Shown here one piece after another: positions 48,554 to 57,162 of a stretch of 59,682 nt of DNA; position 1 is the stretch's first letter; each line of letters starts with the position of its first letter. The DNA is taken from IMG/VR virus record IMGVR_UViG_3300043466_003081, positions 1 to 59,682 of that record; one strand, 5' to 3'. The position numbers were made by a program, and so were the translations under genes. The notes beneath the pieces were generated by a model, which was not told where the DNA came from, searched no databases, and was given only the letters and a program-made list of their open reading frames with translations. Origin of the DNA: a virus.

Positions 48554-49381
48554 TTATTTAGTCTCCCAGTTGTTTAGAAATACCCAGTGTTGGATTTGAC
48601 GAATACCCTCATACAAGGATTCTTCGAAGTTAGGTTTGCTGATTTGTTTTTCAGCATGAGCACCCAGTAGTTTTCTTACTACTTCTGCTCCCCCGTTTGC
48701 AGACATGCTGTTTAACAATTCTACAGGACTAGAGAACTCTTTTACTGTATTCTCTTTTAAAGTCAAAAAGAGATCAGCCCACTCAATAATCTTGTCTGCT
48801 GTTTGTGGAGTACGTAAGGCTCGGAACTCAAGAGAACCAAACTTAGAGACACTAACAAGATTCATTGCACCATAGCGCAAATTCTCGTTAGAGAAAATAC
48901 CACCATCGGCTAGGAAGTCTCGATGCGTAAGACAACCCATAATACCTGTGTTAACATAGTCTGCATCTGACAATCGCAAACAGAACAAATTACCTTGTCG
49001 TTCTTCTCCTGCATCTTCTGTTAGAAGATTCTCTAGACAGTAATAAGCAGCCATTACAGTGAACAACTGCTTGACAGTAAGTCGTTGGCAGTTGACATGT
49101 ACGTGAACACCTGCTCGCATAGAGTCATTGACTTTACCGTCTAGGTATAGGTAAAGATTCCTGACTTCTGCAAAAGCTACTTCTTTAGCTAGAGGTTTAG
49201 AGAAGACATACTCTTTAGCTTCACCACGTAAAGAACCATCATTCAGAACTTTCCAATAGCTATCTGGAATTTGAATGGGTAGTTTTTGATTTGACTCTAC
49301 CTCAACTTCAATTCCAAGATCACCTTCTTTAAGAGAGTGACCGAATACTTCGTATACTTTTTTAGCGAGAAAGTTTGTCAT
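48554..49381 (-). CDS. Amidoligase (COOH-NH2 ligase, GS-like fold) 1
   Basis: 275 residues. GIEVEVES at residues 23-30 gives the E-x-E pair, AGVHVHVNCQ the H-x-H pair and LEFRALRTP the late Arg, all typical of glutamine-synthetase-like amidoligases (Amidoligase_2). These activate a carboxylate and attach an amine. The stop lies two bases from the ATP-grasp start, so it is part of one operon. It may modify the cell wall or a host or phage protein. Confidence 0.85.
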   Translation of the reverse strand: MTNFLAKKVYEVFGHSLKEGDLGIEVEVESNQKLPIQIPDSYWKVLNDGSLRGEAKEYVFSKPLAKEVAFAEVRNLYLYLDGKVNDSMRAGVHVHVNCQRLTVKQLFTVMAAYYCLENLLTEDAGEERQGNLFCLRLSDADYVNTGIMGCLTHRDFLADGGIFSNENLRYGAMNLVSVSKFGSLEFRALRTPQTADKIIEWADLFLTLKENTVKEFSSPVELLNSMSANGGAEVVRKLLGAHAEKQISKPNFEESLYEGIRQIQHWVFLNNWETK

Positions 49382-49967
49382 TGCCGACCTCTTTTGTGAA
49401 CTCTTCTTCGATAAAGTTAAACGCAGTGTACAGCTTAAACTTATCGTCTTTTGTTAGATCACCAACAGTAAACCCTTTATAAAGCAACTTGTACTTACTA
49501 CTTAGAGCAAAGTTTTTGCTAAAAGCAATATCACCATTACATTCTTCAGCTAGCTCAATAACCGTGTCAAAGCTTTGGTATCTATTCCTCAGACACTTGT
49601 CGACACTCTTTGCGTTACTCTCTAGCCAGTTTTCAGAGAGGTTGTTATAAGACCCATTACGAACATGAGACAACTGAGAAGAACGTAGACCTTGACGAAA
49701 GTCTCTCCGAATCGGAAGACGACTAATAAACATAGCTGTTCCCGAATAAGAGTCATTAACATAACCTAGCTTTCCAATAGAGAAGTCTAGGTCTTTAATG
49801 TGCAACTTAACTTCGTTTCGGTCTTCATCAAAAGCAATGATTGTAGCTTTATCTAAGTCATTAGTCTTAGAGTAGATATCAACAATCTTATAGAAGCCTT
49901 TTTCTTTACCTTTCATGTAACTAGAGTTAAGCCTTGATCTTGCATAGCTTGCATCGTTATTGAACAT
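49362..49967 (-). CDS. Hypothetical protein between two amidoligases (201 aa)
   Basis: Basic protein beginning MFNNDASYARSRLNSSYMKG, with SGTAMFISRLPIRRDFRQGL. It has no catalytic motif that I recognise. It overlaps amidoligase 1 by 20 bases and the start overlaps amidoligase 2's stop by 11 bases, which strongly implies a shared function with the ligases. Confidence 0.6.
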   Translation of the reverse strand: MFNNDASYARSRLNSSYMKGKEKGFYKIVDIYSKTNDLDKATIIAFDEDRNEVKLHIKDLDFSIGKLGYVNDSYSGTAMFISRLPIRRDFRQGLRSSQLSHVRNGSYNNLSENWLESNAKSVDKCLRNRYQSFDTVIELAEECNGDIAFSKNFALSSKYKLLYKGFTVGDLTKDDKFKLYTAFNFIEEEFTKEVGNDKLSR

Positions 49968-50802
49968 ATTGTGCCTTTAGGTTGTTAAAGATAGCTTCAC
50001 CAAGATAAGCCCAATTACTATTAATAATTTCCTGTGAAGGAAGGTTAATAGCTCCTTTGAAGAAGGCTTGGTTATTAGCACTCTTCCTCTGCTTTTTATC
50101 CATCAAGCTTGTAATCGCTTGAATAGTAGTGTCGTACACAAAACCAATTAACTCGTCAGACTTCAACCATTGATTAGAACCAGAGCGATACTCCATGCCA
50201 TAAGGTTTAGGACGGAAAGCACCCGCAGCACCGTAGATAGAACGACGAAGAGCATCTTTGTCCCAAGCAAGAGAAGCTGCACCCATGTAGTAGTCCATTT
50301 CCGCGGCTAGAGCAGCACAAGCCTCGATATGCTTAGGGTCTCGAGTAGGTAACCCAGCAGCCCAACCAATGTGCACATGACCACCTGCTGATCGAATGTT
50401 AGGATCAGGTAGTTTAGGACGAGGATTCTTGTCTAGAGTATAAGCATTGTAGTCAGGATCACAACCTAGCTCAAGAGCTTCTTCAGGTTGAACAGCCATG
50501 ATCTCTGGAGAGAACTTGGCAATAGATGAAACTGACAGACTGTGACCTTCTGGCAGCATTTCCTTTAGTTGAGTTAGTACATCATTAATACGATAGATGA
50601 AGTCCCTTTTATTGGTGGCAGGATCGATACCGAACTCGAGAGCCATACCATCTACCTGAACCATACCGTTACGTACTTTGAGTGGTTCTGTTTTTGTTCC
50701 GGGAATCATTCCGTGAGCACTAACAAACTCACCTTTAGCATTAGTAACAAATACTTCAGGGTCACAGCCAATAAGGAATTCTACGTTATTGATGATAGTC
50801 AT
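49957..50802 (-). CDS. Amidoligase (phiEco32-type COOH-NH2 ligase) 2
   Basis: 281 residues with IGCD14-P-E16-VFV near the N-terminus, VDGMALEFGIDPA, GGHVHIGWA and GMEYRSGSNQWL, the signature set of the phage COOH.NH2-ligase family (GS superfamily). D14/E16 and the H-x-H pair should bind metal and ATP. It is a different branch from amidoligase 1, so two ligation steps, or ligation plus editing, are likely. Confidence 0.88.
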   Translation of the reverse strand: MTIINNVEFLIGCDPEVFVTNAKGEFVSAHGMIPGTKTEPLKVRNGMVQVDGMALEFGIDPATNKRDFIYRINDVLTQLKEMLPEGHSLSVSSIAKFSPEIMAVQPEEALELGCDPDYNAYTLDKNPRPKLPDPNIRSAGGHVHIGWAAGLPTRDPKHIEACAALAAEMDYYMGAASLAWDKDALRRSIYGAAGAFRPKPYGMEYRSGSNQWLKSDELIGFVYDTTIQAITSLMDKKQRKSANNQAFFKGAINLPSQEIINSNWAYLGEAIFNNLKAQYVQ

Positions 50803-50819
50803 TTCCTAAGTCCTTCTAG

Positions 50820-51905
50820 TTAGGAAGCGTGTTTCCATTCTTTAGAACATGCAAGGCAGATAGGTGTTTCTCTATCCATCCACTTTACAAATCCTTCTAC
50901 ATGATCTTCGTATTCCAAGTCTGTTTGGCACATAGCGCAACCGTCTCGAGCATCTTTGTCAAACTCCTCTTTAGTGATGTAGGATCGATCCAACCAACCG
51001 GAGGCTGGACGAAAGGGTTCTTTTGATTTGTTAACCTCGCTAGCCCAGTTAGGCTTTTTGTGGTTTAACAATTTGACATGCTTATTAGCAAAGGTAGTTA
51101 CAACGCCCGTATTCCGATCCCCATAAGAACTGTTGGTAGGCTTCACTACTAAAGGGGCTACGGAGTTTACTTTTACCTCCTCGATTTTGTTGTCACCTAG
51201 AACAATCTCTACATGCTCGTTTACTGGAAACTCTTTAATGTTTTTAACAAGTTCACCGAGTTTACCTTTTACAAGAGCTACTCTTAGAATCCACTCCTCA
51301 CTAGCATAAGCATAAACTGTTTTAGTTTCATTGTGAGTTAGAAACAAAGATCGTTCTTTGTTGCGGTAGATATTGAAGGTTTTCTTTTCAGAATCCCACC
51401 AAGTCATTGCCGCTGCACCAGTAACAGTATCCATGATCTTCTTGATAGACCAACCTTTGCTTAGAGCAAAGATTAGCTTTTCAGAATCAGTATGACCAGA
51501 GATAGCTTCTCCTGTTGGAAGAACCAGCAGCCCTCCGCTAATAGTTCCATTATGACAACCAGTGATTGAACCATGATGGAAAGGGTGAGCATTAGTAGCA
51601 TTAACTGCACCAATAGTAGCTGCGCGGTTATGCCCCATTAGGAAGTCAAACCGTTCAGTTAGTTTGTTATGCAGCATACCTTTATGGTCAAACAATTCTG
51701 GAAACTTACGTGTCAAGTTAGAAGGATGACCTTCTGTTTTAGCAACAATTACTTGTGAACGATCTTTCTTACCTACGAAAGACTTACGAAGAGCAATGCC
51801 CGTGGAGTCTTCTCCTCGAACAGTATCTAGATGTAGCATCCATTTGAATGCTTCAAGATGTAGAGTGGAGAGATTTGCTCCCACAATACCGACTAGTCCA
51901 CACAT
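50820..51905 (-). CDS. Class II glutamine amidotransferase (GATase-6 type)
   Basis: MC2GLVGIVG gives the N-terminal nucleophile Cys2 after Met removal, then LDTVRGEDSTGIAL, GHNRAATIGAVNATNAHPF and HNGTISGG, the Ntn-glutaminase core of GlmS/PurF-type enzymes. It frees ammonia from glutamine for the amidoligases. The last 45 residues hold two CxxC pairs (DGCAMCQTDL and ICLACSKEW), a probable zinc ribbon that could dock a partner. Confidence 0.88.
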   Translation of the reverse strand: MCGLVGIVGANLSTLHLEAFKWMLHLDTVRGEDSTGIALRKSFVGKKDRSQVIVAKTEGHPSNLTRKFPELFDHKGMLHNKLTERFDFLMGHNRAATIGAVNATNAHPFHHGSITGCHNGTISGGLLVLPTGEAISGHTDSEKLIFALSKGWSIKKIMDTVTGAAAMTWWDSEKKTFNIYRNKERSLFLTHNETKTVYAYASEEWILRVALVKGKLGELVKNIKEFPVNEHVEIVLGDNKIEEVKVNSVAPLVVKPTNSSYGDRNTGVVTTFANKHVKLLNHKKPNWASEVNKSKEPFRPASGWLDRSYITKEEFDKDARDGCAMCQTDLEYEDHVEGFVKWMDRETPICLACSKEWKHAS

Positions 51906-52498
51906 TATAGCATTCCTTGGAATTTATGTTTCATTAGTTCAGCAAAGAAGTCTACCCCGTTTTCAGGGCAGTTTGAGTACTCTGGATGGTATTGTACACC
52001 TAAGAATCCACAGCCAGTAGCTACTACTACCTCTGTAGAGCCTTCATGGCTTACGTACACTTCATCTGCATAGTCTACCTCATGGATAGGTACACACTGG
52101 TGATGAGAAGAGTTGATAGTTAACCCTTCCCATCCTTCGATTTCTTCCTCATCCATAGCTAGTAGGCGATGTGGTGTTCCTGCATGACCTGAGATATGCT
52201 GGATCAGTGTACCTCCATTAGCTACGTGTAACAACTGTAAACCTCTACAAATACCTAACATTGGAATCTGCTTTAGTTTACCTGCAATAACTGTGCAGAA
52301 GTCTTGGTAGTCAACGTCACTGTCAGAGTAGGTACCTCTAAGTTTTTCCGCATTATACAGAGAAGGAGAAACATCATACCCTCCTCCAAAAACAATGAAG
52401 TCAGGTGTTTCCTTATCACTAACCTCTTGATAACCTAGTTTTCGTAGAAGACTAGCTACACCATAGTCGAAGCGACTCATTAGAAACTTAGCTGCCAT
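51905..52498 (-). CDS. Class I glutamine amidotransferase-like hydrolase (peptidase C26 type)
   Basis: Core residues: F-G-G-G-Y-D-V-S-P, LGIC84RGLQLLHVANGG (nucleophile elbow), and FLGVQYHPEYS (H-x-E). This is the gamma-glutamyl hydrolase/PuuD-like group. ATG 52498 (AGGTG upstream) is preferred over the GTG at 52507. It could free ammonia or cleave a gamma-glutamyl product made by the ligases, so synthesis and removal may be encoded side by side. Confidence 0.85.
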   Translation of the reverse strand: MAAKFLMSRFDYGVASLLRKLGYQEVSDKETPDFIVFGGGYDVSPSLYNAEKLRGTYSDSDVDYQDFCTVIAGKLKQIPMLGICRGLQLLHVANGGTLIQHISGHAGTPHRLLAMDEEEIEGWEGLTINSSHHQCVPIHEVDYADEVYVSHEGSTEVVVATGCGFLGVQYHPEYSNCPENGVDFFAELMKHKFQGML

Positions 52499-52499
52499 G

Positions 52500-53486
52500 T
52501 TATTCACCTAGTTTGAGTTGTTTAGAAAGCATCTCGATTGGAGTCAGGTTAATAGGCACTCCATTCGAATCAGCCTTGTCTGTAATGATAAACGATTTCA
52601 ACTCGTCAATAGCATCCTGCCACAAAGAAGTGTAATCTACCTCAACCACTTCTGCTGCAGTGTTAAACAACATTGAGCCGTTACCACGCATAATCTCAGA
52701 GAAAGATTGTTGCAGTTCAAACTCGTTTCTTCCTGTATACTCTTTAGCTAGAGGAGACAAGATGTAGTTACTGTTAGCTGGCCAGCGTCCTTGTGTAAAG
52801 CTAATCTGGTTTACCCAACCAAAAGGTTTGTTAGGATCATCTTTACACATATCTTTTAGTGCAGCTATAGACTCAGCGTACACTAGCGGTAGATGCGCAC
52901 TATTAGAAGAATGTAGGCTATCACGAAGACTTTTTACTCGAGGAGTTCGTGTTGCCTTGACAGTTTTCTTGTCAGAAACAAGATTCAACTCAGTAGCTAC
53001 AAGCAGCAGCAACATAGGGTGAATATCATAGCCTGAGGCTAGAATATCATAGACTGCATGCATAAACTTTTTAAACTCACTAGTACTTAGACGAGCTAAC
53101 TGAGCAGCACCCAACCACTTAGCCGCAGATACGTCTACTCGTTTAACGAAACCATGACGAAGACTTAGTACAGGGTCTTTACAAAGAAAAACATCAGAGA
53201 AGAAGCTCTTATTAATCAGCCAGTCGTAGAACTGAATTGCTCCTTGATCATTCTCTAATTTGTTATCAGCCATAGTAATAACAGCAAGAGCTTTGTCTCG
53301 ATAAATTGCACTGTTTACTGCTGCATGGCAAGCTCCTTGGACTATACCTCTAGTCCGATAACTACCTTCTGGATCATCATTGTGAGCAACGTAACCTGTC
53401 ATAGCATAGGTGCTATTTCTGTAACCTTCAAAGATTTGATCGTAAAAGCCTTCAGCATGTTGACGTAGTACAGTTTGAATATCCAT
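52500..53486 (-). CDS. Hypothetical protein of the amidoligase island (328 aa)
   Basis: MDIQTVLRQHAEGFYDQIFE, an alpha-helical protein with TRGIVQGACHAAVNSAIYRD and PFGWVNQISFTQGRWPANS. Unrecognised. First gene after a clear terminator (53513-53535). AGAGGT serves as its ribosome site, and its stop lies one base from the next start. It probably belongs to the ligation pathway. Confidence 0.6.
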   Translation of the reverse strand: MDIQTVLRQHAEGFYDQIFEGYRNSTYAMTGYVAHNDDPEGSYRTRGIVQGACHAAVNSAIYRDKALAVITMADNKLENDQGAIQFYDWLINKSFFSDVFLCKDPVLSLRHGFVKRVDVSAAKWLGAAQLARLSTSEFKKFMHAVYDILASGYDIHPMLLLLVATELNLVSDKKTVKATRTPRVKSLRDSLHSSNSAHLPLVYAESIAALKDMCKDDPNKPFGWVNQISFTQGRWPANSNYILSPLAKEYTGRNEFELQQSFSEIMRGNGSMLFNTAAEVVEVDYTSLWQDAIDELKSFIITDKADSNGVPINLTPIEMLSKQLKLGE

Positions 53487-53512
53487 TTTAGGACCTCTTA
53501 GCTAGGTTAAGT

Positions 53513-53535
53513 AAAAAGCCCAGTTTTCACTGGGC
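53513..53535 (-). terminator. Rho-independent terminator (minus strand)
   Basis: GCCCAGT-TTTC-ACTGGGC (plus-strand order, 53518-53535) with AAAAA at 53513-53517 gives, on the minus strand, a GAAA-loop hairpin followed by TTTTT. It ends the nrd/glutaredoxin transcript; the stop codon of the 53527-53769 gene is part of the stem. Confidence 0.85.
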
Positions 53536-53769
53536 CTTTGTTGAGGGTAGTTCTTTGTCTTTACCGCAAACATAGCGGCCAACAACTTCAAAAGTAAGAA
53601 GTCTCTTTTCATCTTCCATTAGCACGACAAGATAAACATCTTGGAAAGTTATAACCCAAGAATCTCTTAGACCAATAGAATGACTTACGATTCTTTCTAC
53701 TTTTTCTCCTTCGATTTTGATGATGTCTCCTCGTTTAAGGGAACACCATTCTTCATACAGAGTAGACAT
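53527..53769 (-). CDS. Small hypothetical protein (80 aa)
   Basis: MSTLYEEWCSLKRGDIIKIE, a beta-barrel-like protein (KRGDIIKIEGEKVERIVSHS, then FQDVYLVVLMEDEKRLLTFE). ATG 53769 is chosen (17-base overlap with glutaredoxin). Unrecognised. Last gene of the nucleotide-metabolism transcript, before the terminator. Confidence 0.5.
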   Translation of the reverse strand: MSTLYEEWCSLKRGDIIKIEGEKVERIVSHSIGLRDSWVITFQDVYLVVLMEDEKRLLTFEVVGRYVCGKDKELPSTKAQ

Positions 53770-53983
53770 GACGTTGAAACTCTGTAGCACCACCAATGTA
53801 GTTTTCCATAGTCATAGACTCTTTAAAAATAGCTGGAACAGTCTTTAAGCCGTTGTCTTGCATAAACTCCATAACACTCTCTACAGGAACAATCTTGTAG
53901 TCTAATCCTGCTTTGTCTGCAAGATTCTTAGCCATTTCGCAGTAAATGCATTTTGGTGTTTGTCTAGTTATGATGTAGTACAA
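53753..53983 (-). CDS. Glutaredoxin / NrdH-like redoxin (76 aa)
   Basis: YIITRQTPKC-I-Y-C gives the redox CxxC near residue 12-15, followed by the thioredoxin-fold pattern GLKTVPAIFK (cis-Pro region) and MENYIGGATEFQ. It would recycle the disulfide of the reductase encoded next door. The start appears to be TTG at 53983 (GGAGAG upstream), inside the 3' end of the HNH gene. Confidence 0.8.
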   Translation of the reverse strand: MYYIITRQTPKCIYCEMAKNLADKAGLDYKIVPVESVMEFMQDNGLKTVPAIFKESMTMENYIGGATEFQRHVYSV

Positions 53984-54456
53984 GCAAACTCTCCATGTAG
54001 TTTTTTAGATGCTTCTTGATAAACCATAGCTGCTTCTTCTGGAGTTTTAAAAACTCCTAAATGTTTTTGTTTTCCATTTATCATTATCTGAGAATAATAT
54101 CCTCCATAATGGTTAGAGTATCTAACTCCTTTGTAGCCAGTAGAATTTTTAATTGTTTTACTGGTATTGAACAAATTTTGAGATATTGTAGCTAGTCGAA
54201 GATTTTCTATCATGTTGTTATTTTTAATTCTATCAACATGATCTATTACATACCCTTCAGGTATAGGTCCATTAAAGAGTTCATAGATAACTCTATGGAC
54301 TTTATATGTTTTCTTATTGACTTGAACATGCATATAACCCGAACTATGCAAATGACCTGCTTTTTTATCCTTTTTAGATCTATTATTGATAGTTTCCTTC
54401 CAAAATAAAAAACCATCTTTATAATAGAAATACTCTTCCCAATTTAAGCTTCGCAT
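53968..54456 (-). CDS. HNH endonuclease with AP2-like domain
   Basis: 162 residues. VHRVIYELFNGPIPEGYVID, then HVDRIKNNNMIENLRLAT is the HNH_3 pattern (H...NN...N-L-R-x-A/T). The C-terminal STGYKGVRYSN...YYSQIMINGKQKHLGVFKTPEEAA is an AP2-type DNA-binding domain. A free-standing homing endonuclease. It overlaps the 3' end of nrdA by 13 bases and the glutaredoxin start by 16, so it is a compact insertion between two genes that usually work together. Confidence 0.88.
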   Translation of the reverse strand: MRSLNWEEYFYYKDGFLFWKETINNRSKKDKKAGHLHSSGYMHVQVNKKTYKVHRVIYELFNGPIPEGYVIDHVDRIKNNNMIENLRLATISQNLFNTSKTIKNSTGYKGVRYSNHYGGYYSQIMINGKQKHLGVFKTPEEAAMVYQEASKKLHGEFACTTS

Positions 54457-56129
54457 GATGAGCAGGTCAATAAATTACGGACTAACTCTTGTGCAGGGTT
54501 AGTTGAGCGCTGATAGTACATAGTTTTCACACCTAGGTGCCAAGCCATGACAAGAAGATCATGGACATCACTTGGAGGGGAATTAGGATGCACAGTAATA
54601 TTAAGAGATTGCGATTGATCAATATATTTTTGCCGATCTGCTGCTTGAATAACAATTTCTAGCTGTGAGATTTCTCCGAAGGTTTTAAAGACTTCTCGTT
54701 CATGCTCACTGAGAAACTCGAGGTGTTGGACTGAACCACCACGGATGAGGATTGAGCGCCAGACCTCATCGTTGTCTTGATCGTATTTTTGGAGTACTTT
54801 GGCGAGATAAGGGTTCTTGTATGTGTACTTACCTTTTGCGAGGTCTTTCGTGAAGTAGTTACTAGCAAGCGGTTCAATACTAGGAGAAACAGCACCAAGG
54901 ATAAAACTTGAGCTAGTAGTAGGAGCAACAGCCATGAGAGTGACATTACGACGACCATAACCTTTCAGTAGCTCAGGCTCACCAAATAGTTTAGCCATTT
55001 CTTTAGAAGCAGCTAGTGATCTGATGTTAATAAAGTTGTGAATAGTTCGGTTTAGGTCACGTGCTTCTTCTGATTCAAAGGCTAGTAGTTTAGACTGAAG
55101 TAAGCTATGATACCCAAGAGTACCAATCCCGAGAGCACGTTGCTTAATAGCGAAGTTACGAGCAGCTTCCATAAACTTGATGTTGGTTGTTTTTTCAATG
55201 TACTCTTCCATGACAGCATCAAGGAAGAAAGCCAAAACTTCAACTGCATCTGTATCTTTCCATTCATCCCAAGTAGCCATGTTCATTGAAGACAAGTCGC
55301 AAACAAAAGATTCATCTTCTGTTGAGGACAGAGCAATCTCTGAGCACAAGTTGCTTGAGTAGATTTTACGCCCTAGAGCCTTATAAACCTCTGGGGCTGC
55401 GTTATTTACGGTGTCAGTCCAGAAGATATAGGGATAGCCAGATTCGAAACGTTTACGAATAATAGCTCCCCAAACCTTACGTTTTTCTTTATCACCGCCA
55501 AGCATAGATTGCATCCAAGCGTCTGTAATACAGACTCCTAGCGAAATGTCCTGAATCGGTGATCCTTCTTCTCGCATGTTGAGCCACTCGTGAATGTCTG
55601 GGTGTTCGACATCAAGGTAACCCGCCCAGGCCCCGCGACGTGTAGTGCCTTGGCTGATGACGCTTGTGGTCGTCTGAAACATTTCCACAAAATGTACTGG
55701 GCCATCAGCTGAACCACCAGACTTGATAGGAGTCCCCCGAGCACGAATATGACCAAGATAACCGCTAGTACCTGCTCCATGTTTTGTTTGCATCCCCACT
55801 TCTGCTACTTTTTCAAGAATACCGCCCATGTCATCAGGAACATAGACGTTATTACAACTGATAGGTAGTCCATCACGACCAAAGTTTGACCACACAGGTG
55901 AGGCTAGACTGTAAAAGCCTCGTGACATGTAGTCGTAAAACTTAGCCTCTAGCTGATCTACAAACTTATGATCAGCTTCAACTAGCATGTTAGAAACAAC
56001 TACACCAAATCGGTTAGCAATGTCTCCTACTCGTTGTTGTACCGTTTCTCCGTTACGAAGATAACTACCTCCTTTAGACATAAAATCGACAGTATCTTTT
56101 GTTACCCAGTACCAAGGTTCTTGCATCAC
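54444..56129 (-). CDS. nrdA: Class I ribonucleotide reductase, large subunit
   Basis: 561 residues, shorter than typical cellular NrdA (about 750), with no ATP-cone visible. The catalytic set is present: C92 (PISCNN), N260-L-C262-S-E264, C277 (FVCDLS), Y538-Y539 (TMYYQRS), and a C-terminal C556-S-S-C559 pair that hands electrons to the active site. It makes dNDPs or dNTPs for phage replication. The start overlaps the nrdB stop (ATGA). Confidence 0.95.
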   Translation of the reverse strand: MMQEPWYWVTKDTVDFMSKGGSYLRNGETVQQRVGDIANRFGVVVSNMLVEADHKFVDQLEAKFYDYMSRGFYSLASPVWSNFGRDGLPISCNNVYVPDDMGGILEKVAEVGMQTKHGAGTSGYLGHIRARGTPIKSGGSADGPVHFVEMFQTTTSVISQGTTRRGAWAGYLDVEHPDIHEWLNMREEGSPIQDISLGVCITDAWMQSMLGGDKEKRKVWGAIIRKRFESGYPYIFWTDTVNNAAPEVYKALGRKIYSSNLCSEIALSSTEDESFVCDLSSMNMATWDEWKDTDAVEVLAFFLDAVMEEYIEKTTNIKFMEAARNFAIKQRALGIGTLGYHSLLQSKLLAFESEEARDLNRTIHNFINIRSLAASKEMAKLFGEPELLKGYGRRNVTLMAVAPTTSSSFILGAVSPSIEPLASNYFTKDLAKGKYTYKNPYLAKVLQKYDQDNDEVWRSILIRGGSVQHLEFLSEHEREVFKTFGEISQLEIVIQAADRQKYIDQSQSLNITVHPNSPPSDVHDLLVMAWHLGVKTMYYQRSTNPAQELVRNLLTCSSCEA

Positions 56130-57109
56130 TTAAAAATATCCTCTAGATCGAAACTTTTGTTGTTTTTAGCATACTCGACTGGACGCTTGTGGAAGAAATC
56201 TGTCATGTTAGACCCAAGTGTTTCTTCTTCCATCCAAAGTGTTTGCTTTACTAATTCTTTTTCTTCTGTTGACTCTTCTAGTTTGGGAAACCCAATCTGT
56301 TCCATAGAGTCGTTAATACGGCGTTTAATATACGCTTTCAAAATGTCCTGTGATAAGTGTTTGTTAGTGTACCCTTGTAGGATCCAGTCGATAACTTTAG
56401 CTTCAGCTTCATAAGCTGCTTGACATTCTTCTTTAATTCTTTGTTTGAGTTCATCGTCGAATAAATCAGGATATTCTTCTTTTAGTTTGTTGATAAGATA
56501 AATACCAACTTGAGCATGAAGCATTTCCTCATTTCTTGTATACTGAATTTGTTGTGCTACATCTTTTAACACGTTATCAAAACGGTTAAAGTGCATCATA
56601 GTATAGAACTGACTGAAAAGAGATACGTTTTCTACGAACAGAGTGAAGAGACAGATAGCATAGACATACTGTTTCTTATCATCTTTGTATTTCTTTTCAA
56701 GGTACTTTTGTAGATACTTGACACGGTTAGCTACAACGTCTTTCTTTAGATTTTCTTCGAATACAGCTTCTAAACCTAGAACTGTAAGTAACTTCTCATA
56801 AGCAATGTTGTGAATGACTTCTGAGTTAGCCATAACATAGCCTAAGTCTTTGATAGCAGGATGGGGTAAGTGATCACCTAGCTGTGCCCAAAAGCTTTTA
56901 ACAGCTACTTCAATTTGACCGATAGCAGAAAGAGTGCGTACTACTACTTCTTTTTCTTCTTCTGTCAACTGAGTTTTGAACTGAGCATAATCGGACTTGA
57001 ATGAAAACTCATTACTAGTCCAAAAGCCTGACCACATAGCATCAATGAATTGTTGTGTTTCCGGATAGTTATTAGGTTTCCGTGATACCTGTTTGTCGAA
57101 TAAGCCCAT
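56126..57109 (-). CDS. nrdB: Class I ribonucleotide reductase, small subunit
   Basis: 327 residues with a full ligand set: E67 (GQIEVAVKSFW, first carboxylate as Glu), E97-x-x-H100 and radical Tyr104 (SEVIHNIAYEKLL), E160 (LFVENVSLF), E195-x-x-H198 (NEEMLHAQ). It houses the di-metal-oxygen radical centre that activates NrdA. The candidate phage promoter element (57141-57162) lies just upstream, in the correct orientation. Confidence 0.95.
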   Translation of the reverse strand: MGLFDKQVSRKPNNYPETQQFIDAMWSGFWTSNEFSFKSDYAQFKTQLTEEEKEVVVRTLSAIGQIEVAVKSFWAQLGDHLPHPAIKDLGYVMANSEVIHNIAYEKLLTVLGLEAVFEENLKKDVVANRVKYLQKYLEKKYKDDKKQYVYAICLFTLFVENVSLFSQFYTMMHFNRFDNVLKDVAQQIQYTRNEEMLHAQVGIYLINKLKEEYPDLFDDELKQRIKEECQAAYEAEAKVIDWILQGYTNKHLSQDILKAYIKRRINDSMEQIGFPKLEESTEEKELVKQTLWMEEETLGSNMTDFFHKRPVEYAKNNKSFDLEDIFK

Positions 57110-57140
57110 AGTTCCCTCGTCGTTTCTTGTTATTAGTTGT

Positions 57141-57162
57141 CTCTGCTTTATAGCTAAGAGGT
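57141..57162 (-). promoter_or_regulatory. Copy 3 of dispersed 21-bp element (candidate phage promoter)
   Basis: On the minus strand it reads ACCTCTTAGCTATAAAG then CAGA, one mismatch to copies 1 and 2. It starts at the stop of the 57154-57408 gene and ends about 30 bases before nrdB, pointing towards nrdB/nrdA/glutaredoxin. Confidence 0.5.
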
